A stretch of 64,000 nucleotides of DNA from Pyrus communis (lineage: Eukaryota > Streptophyta > Magnoliopsida > Rosales > Rosaceae). The stretch is taken from positions 21,494,317-21,558,316 of the forward strand of contig NC_084806.1 of NCBI RefSeq assembly GCF_963583255.1, read 5' to 3'. How positions within the stretch are numbered: the first letter of the stretch is position 1; each line of letters starts with the position of its first letter. Shown piece after piece: positions 8,927-20,541 of this stretch. The position numbers and the translations under genes were made by a program. The notes under the pieces were generated by a model. The model ran no database searches, was not told where the DNA came from, and saw only the letters and a list, made by a program, of their open reading frames with translations.

Positions 8927-11205
8927 TTTTGCTAGTCCTCGAGCAAAACAAAACAAAAGAAATCAAAAACAAAACGACACTGAACAAGAAAAGCACAACC
9001 TAAACCTTCCAACAATCGTCTCAAGGATTTCCAATGCACATGACAAGTTAAAAATCATTAGTCCCATAGATTTTAGCCATCTTTACACTTAAGTACATTT
9101 TTAATCATAGTCACCACATACTAGTTCACAATTAAGCATTTAAAACCATGTTTTGAAAGTAGTAACATGCCTTAGAGAATTCCCTCAATTCCTTACTAGA
9201 TGTACTCTCGTTTTTCACACAGATTTTCTAACTTCACACCCTACACTAGTTATATGTGAGAAGATTGATGTAAACATGAAAACGAACACTCACATATATG
9301 TATCATAAAGAGAGCAATTTCTGGAGTTAATAAGCATGTTTAGGTATGATCTCATGATTGGAATGCAACTACTTAGAAGCGAGAACCAGTGACACCATAA
9401 GCTTATACCAAGTTCAAACTCCACAAATTGAAACACATAACAATCAAGATAGAAGTCAAAGGGTTGTAACGAGGCTAGGCTATTGGCTAACAATGAAAGG
9501 TGAAGGATAAGCAAACATTCTTAAAGCAATAGTGAGCAAAGTATTGAATTAGGTACTTAGAATTCCCTTTAGAACGCAGAAGTCAACTTTGAACACCCAA
9601 GGGGAAGTCACAAAACTTAGGGCCATATTCAACTTTTTGGGCCCTTTCTTCAACAATCACACTTGTGAGTCCATTCTCACTTATTTTCACTCTTTTTCTT
9701 TCTTTTCTTCTTCTTTTTTTTTTCACATTTTTTTTTTTTTTCTTTTTCCCGTGCCTCCTTTAAGACTTAGGCACATACATACACACAAAAATCCCTTCCC
9801 CCACACTTATTTTCTGCAACATATTAATCAAAAGGAATTCATTATCCGTCATGCTTACTATGCTTCAAGAACAAGGGTACGAATGGTCCTAATCTAGGCT
9901 AGGTAAGGGGTGATGTGGTTAGCAAAGAAAATAGGCTAAACGAGGCTCAACGAGGTTAAAACTAATATATACGAAATATGGGAAGTAAGGCTATTTGGTT
10001 ATGGTGGCAACAACACAACTTCATCTTGATATATATTATGCAATTCAATGTCATGCTTTGAATGAAACGGATATAAGTTCTAGCATTTAGTTCTATCATG
10101 ATACAATTGCATTCTAAGTAGCAACCAAGCAAGGAATAATGAGATCATGCAACAACTTTAGAAAACAAAGAATCACAGAAAATAACTCTCCAAAGAAAGT
10201 AATGGCTCGAGTCTCACAGGGATGTAGCGTTTGTTTGAGTTCCTTCCTTCAAGCATGTTACAAAAACGAATTTTTCTTTTATGATTGCATGTGAAGTCAT
10301 ACATTATAACCATATCCAAGCATATACCAAGAGTAAATCAAACTTTTCTCTATGTTTATAACTCTTTTTAACCGTCATGCAATTACAAACCAAATCCTTA
10401 TCATTGTGTTGGAAGGTACCCTAAGACACAAACACACAAAAACGACTCAAAACACTCTTTTTAGGCTTTTTAAAACATGTTTTTCAAATTTTTATGTGAT
10501 TTTCGGAGTTATAAAAACAAAACATACTAAAACACTCTAAAACAACTTAAAAACACCTTAAAACAGCAAGGAACAACATTTGAAGTTATGGGTGATAAAA
10601 TCCCACGAATTTGCATTAAATATACTTAGTTACCCCCCCACACTTAAATCAAACATTGTCCTCAATGTTTTAAGCATAAGTAAGCACACAAAAAGCAATT
10701 TAAACATACTAAACATGGCAGAATGTAATTAACAAAGAGAAGAGTTTAGGGACGCAAATCTGGTTATGGAGTGTAAATTCCCTCTTCTCTTTGGTAATTG
10801 CATTGAGGCTTTGATCATAGTGACTCCACAGGCTTACTCTTGAACTGGTTTCCGCCCATCATTGATTTTCCTTTGTGCTACTGTTGAACTAGGCAGCAGG
10901 ATTCTTTTGGTCTTCCCCGAAGGTCTGAGCTTACCCCTTTGGTCTGTTTCTTTGTTCAATCTTTCCAATTCGTATTGAAAAGGGTTGGAGGATAACTCAG
11001 CCTATGTTTGTCTCCACATGCTTCAATGTATCATTTTCACTTGCCTTACTCGCTCCCCTTTGCAGAAGTGGTCCCTTCTCCGGAAGTGTATCAACCGTTG
11101 AAGATGACTACTCGAGAGCAACGCTAGGTAAGCAATCAGGAATAGATTCCAGGCAGTTGGCTCCAGATTGGAAGACTGACTCCAAGTGCCGGCTGATTGC
11201 TTCTT
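8927..11205 (-). other. Noncoding 3' internal region of T, copy 1
   Basis: No credible ORF. It holds a pyrimidine-rich stretch at 9690-9750 (purine in element sense) and two further polypurine-like motifs, at 9795-9810 and 10630-10646. Related sequence fills the same position in X, F, Y, Z and W. Confidence 0.75.
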
Positions 11206-11474
11206 TTACTTTGCCATGCGAGTAAGAACAAGGACAAAGAAAAAGACAGGGAAAGAGCATGATATGAGATACTTTTGCTTTTGACCTTGATGATATGAGA
11301 TACCTTTGCTTTTGAAGAAGCGGTGAATGAATCAGCACACTTCAATCCGCCGTTTCCTCCTGGGTCATATGTACTCCAGGCATCTGGTATCATCTTTGGG
11401 GAAGAAGAAAGAATTGAGTATTTCGAAAGGCTTTGCTGGGAGTGCGCCCTCAGAGGTGAGGGAGAGTTGGGCGT
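11206..11474 (-). pseudogene. Degenerate small sense ORF in T, copy 1
   Basis: It aligns with the 89-codon ORF of V, F, Z and W. The start codon is ACG instead of ATG (11472-11474), and a 2-nt deletion near 11338 (CACACTTC against CACATGCTTC) shifts the frame. Confidence 0.6.
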
Positions 11475-12025
11475 TTTCTTCAGTTCTGCCTTGCCATAAA
11501 AGACGAAGGTCGACATATATAGAGATAATATCAAGTGGTGGTACTGTTCTTTTACCCTTGTCGACAAATGTCTCTTCGATATCAGAACGACGCCTCTTCG
11601 ATTTCTGAGCAGGCGCCCCTTCGATTTCTGAACGACGCCCCTTTGCTTTCTGAACGACACGTAGTAGTGCGGATGCGGCTCCTTTTGACAAAGCTGCACG
11701 CGTTTTCTGAAAAGCAGAGAAAGCGTCGCCGAACTTTGCGCTTGTCGGCTAAAGATGTGTAGTTGTGATGATGGCCTCCACGTGTTTTCTGAAAAGAAGA
11801 AATCTTTTGACAAAGTCTGAACACGTCTTCTGAAAAGCTGAGAACGCGTCGCCTAAATTACGCCGGAAATTCCGGCTTTTTGAATCGGTGGACGCGTCGC
11901 TTTGGCTTTTTTATTGAGCTATCGATCACCACAACAAACACACTCTGAAGATTTCCCATTCTTGAAAATCGACTCCGGCCCTTTGAAATTTAACTCCATC
12001 CCTTCTCTTTGAACACTTTTGAAAA
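11475..12025. promoter_or_regulatory. Divergent promoter-like region of T, copy 1
   Basis: GC-rich segment between the degenerate sense ORF and the antisense ATG at 12026. It contains tandem pieces of about 22 bp with CTTCGATTTCTGA and CGACGCC, CACGTG near 11780, GCCGGAAATTCCGGC near 11862-11876, and TATA-like motifs at each end (CGACATATATAG near 11513; the antisense side is weaker here, GCTTTTTTATTGAGC near 11907). Confidence 0.5.
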
Positions 12026-12727
12026 ATGGCAAACTCATCGAACCTTAGCTTGGAATTGAGCCTTAGCAGTGATACGGGCGCGCCGCGTCAAGGTAACGTA
12101 TGGCGCCCTTCTTTTTTATCTTCTAACGGTCTTCTTACAGGTGAAGACTCCGTGATGCAGGACGCCACAACAGCTACAATAGTAGCTAAGAACCTCCTCA
12201 CTCCAAAAGATAGTAGGCTGCTGTCAGGACGGTCCGATGAGTTGGCCGTTCAAGAGTCCCTCGCACTTAGTGTTCAGTGTGCGAGTTCTGTGTCCAACAT
12301 GGGCCAACGCCTGCTTGCTCGGTCCCGTCAGGTGGAATCATTGATGGCAGAGGTGGAAAGACTTAAGCAAGAGATCCAGCAGCTTAAGTACGAGAATAGA
12401 AGTTTGCACGTGCTTGCCAACAACTATTCGACGGGCATGAAGAGGAAGCTTGATGAGCTGCAAGAGTCTGAAGGTCGGATTCACAGTGACCGTCAAAGGT
12501 TTTCGTCTTTCCTCCAGAGGCACCTTTTTCCTGGCTCATCCAGCGCTTGGCCAAGTATTGAGGCCTGGAATGCTCTAGCTCCGATGCCTCCCGCTCCGAT
12601 GCCTTCTGCTCCGATGCCTTCTGCTCCGATGCCTTCTGCTCCGTTGCCTTCCGCTCCGATGCCTTCCGCTTCAAAGCCTTCCGCTTCGACGCCTCGTAGT
12701 GGGGCTTCACGTAAACAACCTTTGTGA
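12026..12727 (+). CDS. Antisense ORF of T internal 1, 233 codons
   Basis: It opposes the element direction. Residues 7-13 (LSLELSL) match LxLxL. Residues about 91-150 form the coiled-coil stretch (RQVESLMAEVERLKQEIQQL, then YENRSLHVL). Residues 160-182 carry a conserved FLQRHLFPGSSSAWPSIEAW block. Residues 186-215 are PMPSA repeats, and the tail ends SRKQPL. There is no signal peptide and no long hydrophobic segment, so a soluble protein is likely. It is predicted identical to the copy at 37689-38390. Function is unknown; the EAR-like motif suggests co-repressor binding, which is untested. Confidence 0.75.
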   Translation: MANSSNLSLELSLSSDTGAPRQGNVWRPSFLSSNGLLTGEDSVMQDATTATIVAKNLLTPKDSRLLSGRSDELAVQESLALSVQCASSVSNMGQRLLARSRQVESLMAEVERLKQEIQQLKYENRSLHVLANNYSTGMKRKLDELQESEGRIHSDRQRFSSFLQRHLFPGSSSAWPSIEAWNALAPMPPAPMPSAPMPSAPMPSAPLPSAPMPSASKPSASTPRSGASRKQPL

Positions 12728-12772
12728 AGCACCACCTTTCTCCATGTTTAGTAATTTATTTAATATATGAAA

Positions 12773-12796
12773 TTTTTTTTTTTTTTTTTTTTTTTT
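12773..12796 (+). repeat. T-run (24) downstream of the antisense ORF
   Basis: It reads as an A-run in element sense. The second T internal has 22 T here, which accounts for the whole length difference between the two internals. Confidence 0.85.
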
Positions 12797-12802
12797 AATC
12801 AT

Positions 12803-12850
12803 TGGGTTGCCTCCCAAGTAGCGCTTTCTTTTACGTCTTGCAGCCGGACG
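12803..12850 (-). other. Conserved GGGAGGCAACCC motif (T, copy 1)
   Basis: In element sense: CGTCCGGCTGCAAGACG, then AGCGCTACTTGGGAGGCAAC, then CCAATG. TTGGG and CCCAA can pair around AGGCAA. The same block follows gag in X, Y, T and W but is absent from V, F and Z. Confidence 0.75.
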
Positions 12851-12860
12851 AAGAACCCAA

Positions 12861-12905
12861 TCACTCCAGGATATGTTCACGAATCGGATGAGAACTCCGA
12901 GTCAT
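12861..12905 (-). pseudogene. 14-codon gag stub (T, copy 1)
   Basis: MTRSSHPIREHILE then stop. The first residues equal the start of the X gag (MTRSSNPVHEHIL), and the rest of gag is deleted up to the GGGAGGCAACCC block. An identical stub is at 38522-38566. Confidence 0.8.
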
Positions 12906-13006
12906 AAACAAGTACCTAAAACAAGAAACAAAACAAGATTAAGAATCTGGAATAAAATAAAAACAAACGAAAATAAAACAATCCAAGGGATTAGCAAATT
13001 TTCTAA

Positions 13007-13024
13007 TCCCCGGCAACGGCGCCA
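13007..13024 (-). other. Primer binding site, tRNA-Asp (T, copy 1)
   Basis: Exact reverse complement of TGGCGCCGTTGCCGGGGA, 5 bases from the LTR start at 13030. The adjacent palindrome reads GATTAGCAAATTTTCTAATC with one central change. Confidence 0.95.
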
Positions 13025-13029
13025 AAATT

Positions 13030-14270
13030 TGATGCGTGATTTATACGCACACAAATTAAACCCTCTTTTCGTCAAATTGTAGTATATTTATAAGTAGGGA
13101 TCGTTCTAGACCGGGGATTAGGAGGGATTGTTAACGACTTGGATTTGACTCAAAAACGTAAAATAACAATATGAAACACTATACTAGACTCAAAGAATTC
13201 AAAACTAAACTTTAAAACACTAAGACAAACCAAAAGACTCAAAACAACACAAACACACTCAAATCTGCCTAAAATCCACTTTCTGGGCAGATTTGAGCAC
13301 GAACACAAATTTGGACGAAATTAAGTAATAACTTGACTCAAGAACGTAAAAACACAATATAAAACACTAAACTAACTTAAAGAATGTAAAACTAAACACT
13401 TAAAACATTAAAACAAACCAAAAGACTCAAACATCACCCAAAACACTCAAAACTGCCTAAAAATCACTTTCTGGGCAGTTTTGAGCACTTTGGTGAATCT
13501 GGACGAAATTGGGAAATAAAATGAATCAAAACACTTAAAAGCACAAACTAAATTGATTTCTAACTAAATTGGACATTAAAGTAAAGGGGGATTTAGATTT
13601 ATACGAAAATTGAAATAACAAAACAAGTTAATAAACTAAACAGATTGTAAAACGAATTTGATGGAATGGAATGAATGGATGATAGAATGGCTAAGGGGTT
13701 CATCTCTATACATGTTATACTTGCATAATAAAATGATTTCCAATTGCATTTCAATAAACTATGATACTCAACACCCCAAGTTAACCGTGATGCACTAATT
13801 AACCTTCAAATCTTCCTAACGTTATTGAATTGGATGATGCATGCGACAATTCAAAACATTCCCCACAAGTCCTCAACATGAATGCATAGAAGAGGTACAA
13901 GCAAGAATCATTACGCTCTATGAAAATTATAAGTGTTGACGAGGCATTCGTTACTATGGATTGCATGAAACTTATGCCAAGAATTCATTTAACGCGATTG
14001 TTTATAAGCAACCTCCACTACTTGTGAATATAAGTTCATAACGATTAGGTGAAACTCACTTATATTCTAGCGTCATATTCATGCATGAAAATTAAGTGTG
14101 CACTCTCAATGAACATACATAAATAAGTTATCAATCAAACAGTTAAACGAATTGAATCCACAACTTATGAAACGCAATTAGAAGTATTCAAATCAAAATG
14201 CAAGCATAAACATATATTCGAATCACCCCCTAACCAAGGGGGAGTTTAGTTCCTCATGGTACAAAACAAA
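13030..14270 (-). repeat. T LTR 2 (middle), segment 1
   Basis: It matches 6418-7658 of LTR 1 almost base for base, including both U5 stem-loops. It is broken at ACAAA by the solo LTR S. Confidence 0.9.
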
Positions 14271-15639
14271 TGGTGCGAGATTTATACGCACACAAATTAA
14301 ACCCTCTTTTTGACAATTGTAGTAATGATATAAGTGTAAGTAGGGATCGTTCTGGACCGGGGATTAGGAGGGATTGTTAATCACTTGGATTTGACTCAAA
14401 AACGTAAAAACACAATATAAAACACTAAACTAGACTCAAAGAATGTAAAACTAAACTTTAAAACACTAAGACAAACCAAAGACTCAAAATGCTTTTAAAA
14501 ACACAAACTAAAATGATTTCTAACTAAATTGACATTAAAGTAAAGGGGGACTTAAGTTTATACGAAAATTGAAATAACGAAACAAGTTAAATAAACTAGA
14601 CAGAATGTAAATATGAAATTGATGAAATGGAATGAATGGATGATAGAATAGCTAAGGGGGTCATCTCCACATATGTTACACTTGCATAATAAAAAGATTT
14701 CCAGTTGATCTTTCGATAAATTATGAAACTCATCACCCCGGGTTAATTAGGTCCGCTTAAATTAACCGTCAAGTTTTCCTTAAGTTAATGAATTGGATGG
14801 GTTAGCGCAACGCAATTCACAACATTCTCCAAAAGTCCTTTACGTGAAAAGCACAATAAAGATACAATCAAAGATCATTAAGCATCATGAACACTTTAAG
14901 TGTTGACGAGGCATTCGTTACTATGGAATACGCATGAAACTTATGCCAAGAATTCATTTAACGCGATTGTTTATAAGCAACCTCCACTACTTGTGAATAT
15001 ATGTTCGTAACTATTAGGTGAAACTCACTTATATTCTAGCGTCATATTGATGCATGAAAATTAAGCGCGCATTCTTAATAAACATTCATAAATAAGTTAT
15101 CAATCAAACGGTTAAACAAATTGAACCACAACTTATGAAACGCAATTAGAATTAATCAAATCAAAATGCAAGCATAAACATATATTTCGAATCACCCCCT
15201 AGCTAAAGGGGGATTAGTTCCTCATAACTTTGAAATCAAAGAAACACCTAAACATTCCAACAACTCAAACTTGAATTGTATGAACGTTTAGGCACTCTTC
15301 TCTTCCATTCCTCATACGTACAAAACAAAGAGAATTAAATTTAAACTTTGAAATCAAAGAAACACCTAAACATTCCAACAACTCACACTTGAATTGTATG
15401 AACGTTTAGGCCCTCTTATCTTCCTCGTTGTTGTAGCACAAGGTCTAAGGTGAGGTTTGGGGGATTATGGAAATGGATGAGGAGTGGTGTTTGGATTATA
15501 AGGGAATGGATGGGAAGCTCACGGCTAGGGAAGGGAGAATGTGTTTGTAGTGTGTTGTGTATGAAATGAGATGTTCATGAATGAATGAATGCAAGGGTAT
15601 TTATAGGAGTAGTGGAGGGAACATATGGCTATGTCATTT

Positions 15640-15807
15640 GTAGGTGAAGTAGGTGGATGTTGTAGGTGAAGTAGGTGGATGTTGTAGGTGAAGTGGATGT
15701 TGTAGGTGAAGTAGGTGGATGTTGTAGGTGAAGTGGGTGGATGTTGTAGGTGAAGTAGGTGGATGTTGTAGGTGAAGTGGATGTTGTAGGTGAAGTAGGT
15801 GGATGTT
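15640..15807 (-). repeat. 18/22-bp minisatellite in S (8 units)
   Basis: Units are GTAGGTGAAGTAGGTGGATG plus TT, or the shorter GTAGGTGAAGTGGATGTT. Copy number differs between LTRs: 10 in Z (43857-44062), 5 in F (about 29405-29512), 4 in W (about 58825-58912). Confidence 0.85.
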
Positions 15808-15930
15808 ATGTTAAGTGATAAGTGATAAGTGATATGATATGTGGTTATGATATGATAAGTGGTTAAGTGGTGATGATAAGTGATAAGTGATTAAGTGATA
15901 TGATATGTGGTGATGATAAGTGATAAGTGC
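15808..15930 (-). repeat. AAGTGATAAGTGATATGATATG short-period repeat in S
   Basis: Degenerate repeats built on AAGTGAT and ATGATATG follow the minisatellite. They are shared with Z, W and F at the same place. Confidence 0.6.
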
Positions 15931-16297
15931 ATGTGGGTTAACTAATGAAGGAAATGCATGTGCAATGACAATGTGTTAGAATGGATGTGTGTTATGCATG
16001 GCATGATTGGGATTAGGAAAGGTTTAAATGTCCTAAAACTAAAGAGAACAAGGTTCCAACACTTTGGCTCCAATTAGGTCTTCAATTTCGTCCAACACTT
16101 TGGCTTCAAGCATAAGCTATCCGTCCTTAGCCTAAAAGTGCTCCAAAAGTCTCCAAAATGCATCTTTTTGCTCCTTTAGCCCTTTGGACCTACAAACACA
16201 CGAAAATAGCTTAAAGTACTAAAATAACTAAAGAAACATAACGTAAATGTACGAGAACAAGCCATTTAAGTCGCATAAATATGCTCCTATCAACAAA

Positions 16298-17320
16298 GAG
16301 AATCAAAGAAACACCTAAACATTCCAACAACTCAAACTTGAATTGTATGAACGTTTAGGCCCTCTTATCATCCATTCCTCATTCGTACAAAACAAAGAGC
16401 ATTGAAATTAAACATTGAAATCAAAGAAACACCTAAACATTCCAACAACTCAAACTTGAATTGTATGAACGTTTAGGCACTCTTCTCTTCCTCTTCGTTG
16501 TGGCACAAGGTCTAAGGTGAGTTTGATGGTGTGAATGGTTTGGGGAGTGGTTGGAGTGGCTGCAATGGAGGAGAAAAGTGTTTTGGTGGCTGCTGCAAGG
16601 GTGTGGAGAGGTTTTGACGAATTTCTGGAATATGGAAGAGTGAATGAATGTTTGTGTGAAGTGTGTATGGTTTTTATAGGGAGATGGATGGATGGGAGAG
16701 GGAACATGACAGCTAGGTTGCATGTGCAAATGCTAGGATGGCTGAAATTGTAAGGGGAATGCATGTGCAATGTTGGAAATCTGATGGGAGAAAGGTGGAT
16801 GCATGTGTTGGCTGATTTAAAGAATGTGAGGGAATGATGAAAGGGGAAACATGACAGCTAGGATGAATGCATGTGGAGTGCATGTGCAATGTTTTAAAGG
16901 ATGGAATGCATGTGAATATGCTAGAAATCTGATGGGAATGAATGATTAAATGTGAATGGCTGATTAGAATCTAGGGTGCATGTGGGTTAGAAATGCATGT
17001 GGGTGAATGTTTGAATGATTAAAGAGGAAACATGACAGCTAGGTTGGTTGGTGGCTGCCATGGAGGTGTGGAATGATGGAATTTCACAAGGGGAATGCAT
17101 GTGCACAGTTTTGGTGTGGAGAAATGATTATGGATGCATGTGTTGAATGATTTCTTGGTGAGGGATGTGGAGTGGCTGGAATGATGAATGAATAAAGGGT
17201 GCATGTGGGTTAATTAATTAAAGGGAGTGCATGTGCAATGTTGTTGTTGGTGCAATGATGGAGGAACAAGTGCATGTGGCTGAAATGTGGAAGGTGTGTG
17301 GCTACTTCAAGTAGGAATCC
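16298..17320 (-). repeat. T LTR 2 (middle), segment 2
   Basis: It continues LTR 2 after S and includes the TATA box and most of the TGCATGTG array. It is broken at AATCC by X. Confidence 0.9.
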
Positions 17321-17548
17321 TGATGCGAGAATTATACGCACACAAATTAAACCCTCTTTTTATCAATTGTAGTGAAGAATGTAAGTAGGGATCGTTCTGG
17401 ACCGGGGATTAGGAGGGATTGTTAATCACTTGGAAACTGACTCAAATACGTAAAAACAAGTTTAAAACACTATACTAGACTCAAAGAATGCAAAACTAAA
17501 CTTTAAAACACCAAAACAAACCAAAAGACTCAAAACAGCACCAAAACA

Positions 17549-17587
17549 CTCAAAACTGCCTTAAAAACACAATCTGGGCAGTTTTGA
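17549..17587 (-). other. U5 stem-loop in X LTR
   Basis: CTCAAAACTGCC (17549-17560) faces GGCAGTTTTGA (17577-17587): an 11-bp stem with a 16-nt loop, as in T and Y. Confidence 0.75.
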
Positions 17588-18321
17588 ACACTAGACACAA
17601 CTTTGGACGAAAATTGGTTTTACTTTGACCTAAGACACTTAAAAACACAAACTAAAGTGATTTCTAACTACTATGACTCAACAAAGTAAAGGGGGATTGG
17701 TTTTGGACGAATTTAAAAACAAAACAAACTTTTTAAATTAGAACAGATTGTAAAACGAATTTGATGGAATTGAATGGATGGGAAGCTAGCTAGGGGGTTC
17801 ATCTCCACACATGTTATACTTGCATATAAAACGATTTCCAATTGCTTTTCAATTACCCATGAATTCTCAACGCCCCAAGTTAATTAGGTTCGCTTAAATT
17901 AACCTTCAGATTTTCCTAACGTTATTGAATTGGATGATTGCATACGACAACCCAAAACATTCCCCACAAGTCCCCTACATGATTGCATAATAGAGATACA
18001 AGCAAGAATCATTAAGTTCTATGAAAACCATAAGCATTGACGAAGCACTTGTTACTATGATTGCATGAAACTTGTGCCAAGAATTTACTTAACGCGATTG
18101 AGATCATCAACCTTTACTACTTGTGAATATAATTCCATAACGATTAGGTGAAATTTCCTTATATCCTAGCATCCAATTTATGCATGATAATTAAGCGTGC
18201 ACTCTCAACCAACACACACAAATCAATGTAATTCACATAGATAAGTAAATTGAATTCACAACTTATGAAACGCAATTAGAAGTAATCAAATCATATAGCA
18301 AGTATGTTCATGGTTTCGAAT

Positions 18322-18342
18322 CCCCCCCTAGCCAAGGGGGGG
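18322..18342 (-). other. C7/G7 hairpin in X LTR
   Basis: Seven C (18322-18328), a 7-nt loop, and seven G (18336-18342). Both arms are longer by two than in T. Confidence 0.65.
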
Positions 18343-18829
18343 TTTAGTTCCTCATACGCACATGGCAAAGAGAATTGAAATTAAACATTGAATTCAAAGG
18401 AAAAGAAACACCTAGAAATTCCAGCGACGCGAACTCGAATTGCATGAACTCCCGAGCTTCCTTCTCCTCCTCCTTGGTGCGGCAAGGGTCTAGGGACAGG
18501 TTTAGGGCCTTAGGTGTATGGATGCATGGTTATGGAGGGATGTAGTAGTGTTTAGGGGAAGGGGATGGTGTGGCAAAGCTTAAAACTAAGGAGAAAGGTG
18601 TTTAGTGGCTGCGGCAAGGGTGTGGAGAGGGTTGGACGAATTTCTGGAATTAATGAATGTGTATGAGAGGTGGTGATCTGATCTAGGGGTTAATATGAGT
18701 ATATATAGGCACTTAAAACCCTAGGGTAATCAGATATGGACTTGAATAACCCAAATCCACAAGGAAATAGGCCATCTAGAAGGTAGGAAACCCCAAAGGA
18801 AAAGGAATAGAGGCGCCAGATTTTTAGGG

Positions 18830-19074
18830 TTCTAGAAACAAAGTGTTTTGTGGCAGAAATTGGCACTTCTAGAAGGATTTGGGGCGCCACTTTTGTAGGA
18901 GATAAGATAAGGTTCCTAGAATCATGTTTTAAGGGCCAAATTTGTAGGGAAAAAGAGATAAGGGTGCAGCACCTTTGTAGGGATAATGTTAGGGCTTCTA
19001 GAAAGCCTAAAAACTAAGGGGATTTGGATAAAACCCACGGTAAAGATAGGATAGGGCATCTAAGGCTTCTAGAA
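18830..19074 (-). promoter_or_regulatory. Cluster of four TTCTAGAA (HSE-like) motifs in X U3
   Basis: Perfect palindromes at 18830-18837, 18867-18874, 18996-19003 and 19067-19074. They match the inverted nTTCnnGAAn core bound by heat shock factors; a functional site normally needs a third unit, which I do not clearly see. Confidence 0.4.
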
Positions 19075-19279
19075 ACCCTCCAAGATAAGGTAAAGTGCAT
19101 GGCATCCCTATAGGATTAGGATAAGGTGTCCTAAAGTGTTTAGGACTCCTCTTTGTGGCTGAAAACCTTGTGCATTAGGATTAGGAAAGCTAATCCTTCT
19201 TCATCTTGGAATTCTTCTCCTTCTTGGACTTGGAAAGCTTCTTTGTTGCTTCACTTGAGACCATTTGGATTTTGACTTT

Positions 19280-19450
19280 CCTACTTCAACTAGGAAACCT
19301 TGTTCAAGTAGGAATCTTCATTCTTCTAGGAATCCTAATTCAACTAGGAAACCCATTTTAACTAGGAATCCTAATTCAACTAGGAAACCATCTTCCATTT
19401 AGGGACTTTCCTACTTCAACTAGGAAACCTTGCTCAAGTAGGAATCATCA
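19280..19450 (-). repeat. CAACTAGGAA repeats at the U3 end of X
   Basis: Repeated CTTTCCTACTTCAACTAGGA and AATCCTAATTCAACTAGGAA segments, a short degenerate minisatellite. The copy in the right LTR lies at about 33947-34117. Confidence 0.65.
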
Positions 19451-19672
19451 TCTTCAAGTCTTCAATTTCGTCCATCCTCTTGGCTCCAAGTATATGATAT
19501 CCATTCCAAGCTCTAATTTGCTCCAAAAGGTTCCAAAATGCATCCTTTTGCATACTTTGCCCTTAAAACCTGAAAACAGATAGAACTAGCTTAAAAGACT
19601 ACTTTACTAAGGAAAAACACTATAAATGCACAAAAACAAGCTAAACTAAGGTGCGTAAATATGCTCCTATCA

Positions 19673-19690
19673 AATTCCCCCACACTTAGC
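19673..19690 (-). other. Polypurine tract of X
   Basis: AATTCCCCCACACTTAGC on +, abutting the LTR end. Confidence 0.85.
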
Positions 19691-20507
19691 TTTTGCTAGT
19701 CCTCGAGCAAAACAAAATGAAACAAAGTAAATAAACGAAGTAAAACGAGTAAAACACAACCTACACCTTCCAACAATCGCCTCAGGGATTTCCAATGCAC
19801 ATGACATGTTAAAAATCATCATTCCCACATATTTTAGCCATCTTTACGCTTAAGCCTTTACTTAATCATAGTCACTACTCATTAGTTCACAAATAACCAC
19901 ATAAAACATGATTTTGAATGTAGTAACATGCCTTAGAGAATTTCCTCAATTCCTTACTAGATATGCACTCAATTTTCACACAGATTTTCTGACTACACAC
20001 CCTATACTAGTTATATGTGAGAAGATAGATGTAAATATGAAAACGAATGCTCACACATATGTATGACAAAGAAAGCACTTTTCGGAGTTAATAACATGTT
20101 TAGATATGATCTCATGAATGGAACGTTACTACTTAGATGCGAGAACCAGTGACACCATATGCTCGTACCAATTTTAAACTCCACAAATTGAAACACATAA
20201 CACTCAAGATTAAAGTCAAGGGTTGTAATGGGGCTAGGGGTATTGGCTAACAAAGAAAGGTAAAGGATAAAACAAACGTTCTTTAAACAATAGTAAGCAA
20301 AGCAATGAACTTGATACTTAGAATTCACTTTAGAGTGCAGAAAATAACTTTAAACACAAAGGGGAATACACATGCATACTTAGGGTCAAATGCAACGTTT
20401 TGGACCCTTTCTTCAATAACCAACAACTTAGAGCTCATTTTATGCTCTTCCAACTCCTTTTCATACTATTCAGAACTTTTTCTTTTTTTCTTTTTATTTT
20501 CCACGAA

Positions 20508-20541
<34 letters not shown>

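Larger units (their letters stand above)
14271..16292 (-). mobile_element. Solo LTR S, TSD ACAAA
   Basis: 2022 bp from TGGTGCGAGA to CTCCTATCA, with ACAAA at 14266-14270 and 16293-16297 and no internal region. The terminus TGGTG instead of TGATG is a point change not seen in the other LTRs. It contains TATAAATA (15598-15605, minus), the C5/G5 hairpin (15195-15212) and the 18/22-bp minisatellite. It derives from an element that lost its interior by LTR-LTR recombination. Confidence 0.9.
17321..19672 (-). repeat. X left LTR (3' LTR of the element), 2352 bp
   Basis: It has a U5 stem-loop at 17549-17587, a C7/G7 hairpin at 18322-18342, a TATATAT box at 18701-18707, four TTCTAGAA motifs at 18830-19074, and a U3 end with repeated CTTCAACTAGGAAACC text (about 19280-19450). 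Confidence 0.9.

Noticed and set aside
11136..11813. 225-codon minus-strand frame in T (and 36799-37476) as a real protein
   Set aside because: It reads through the promoter-like region and enters the sense ORF area in two different frames because of the 2-nt deletion; not conserved as one frame in V, F, Z or W.
12873..13082. 69-codon frame across gag stub, PBS and LTR start (also 38534-38743)
   Set aside because: It runs opposite to the element through the PBS and LTR terminus; a by-product of conserved noncoding sequence.
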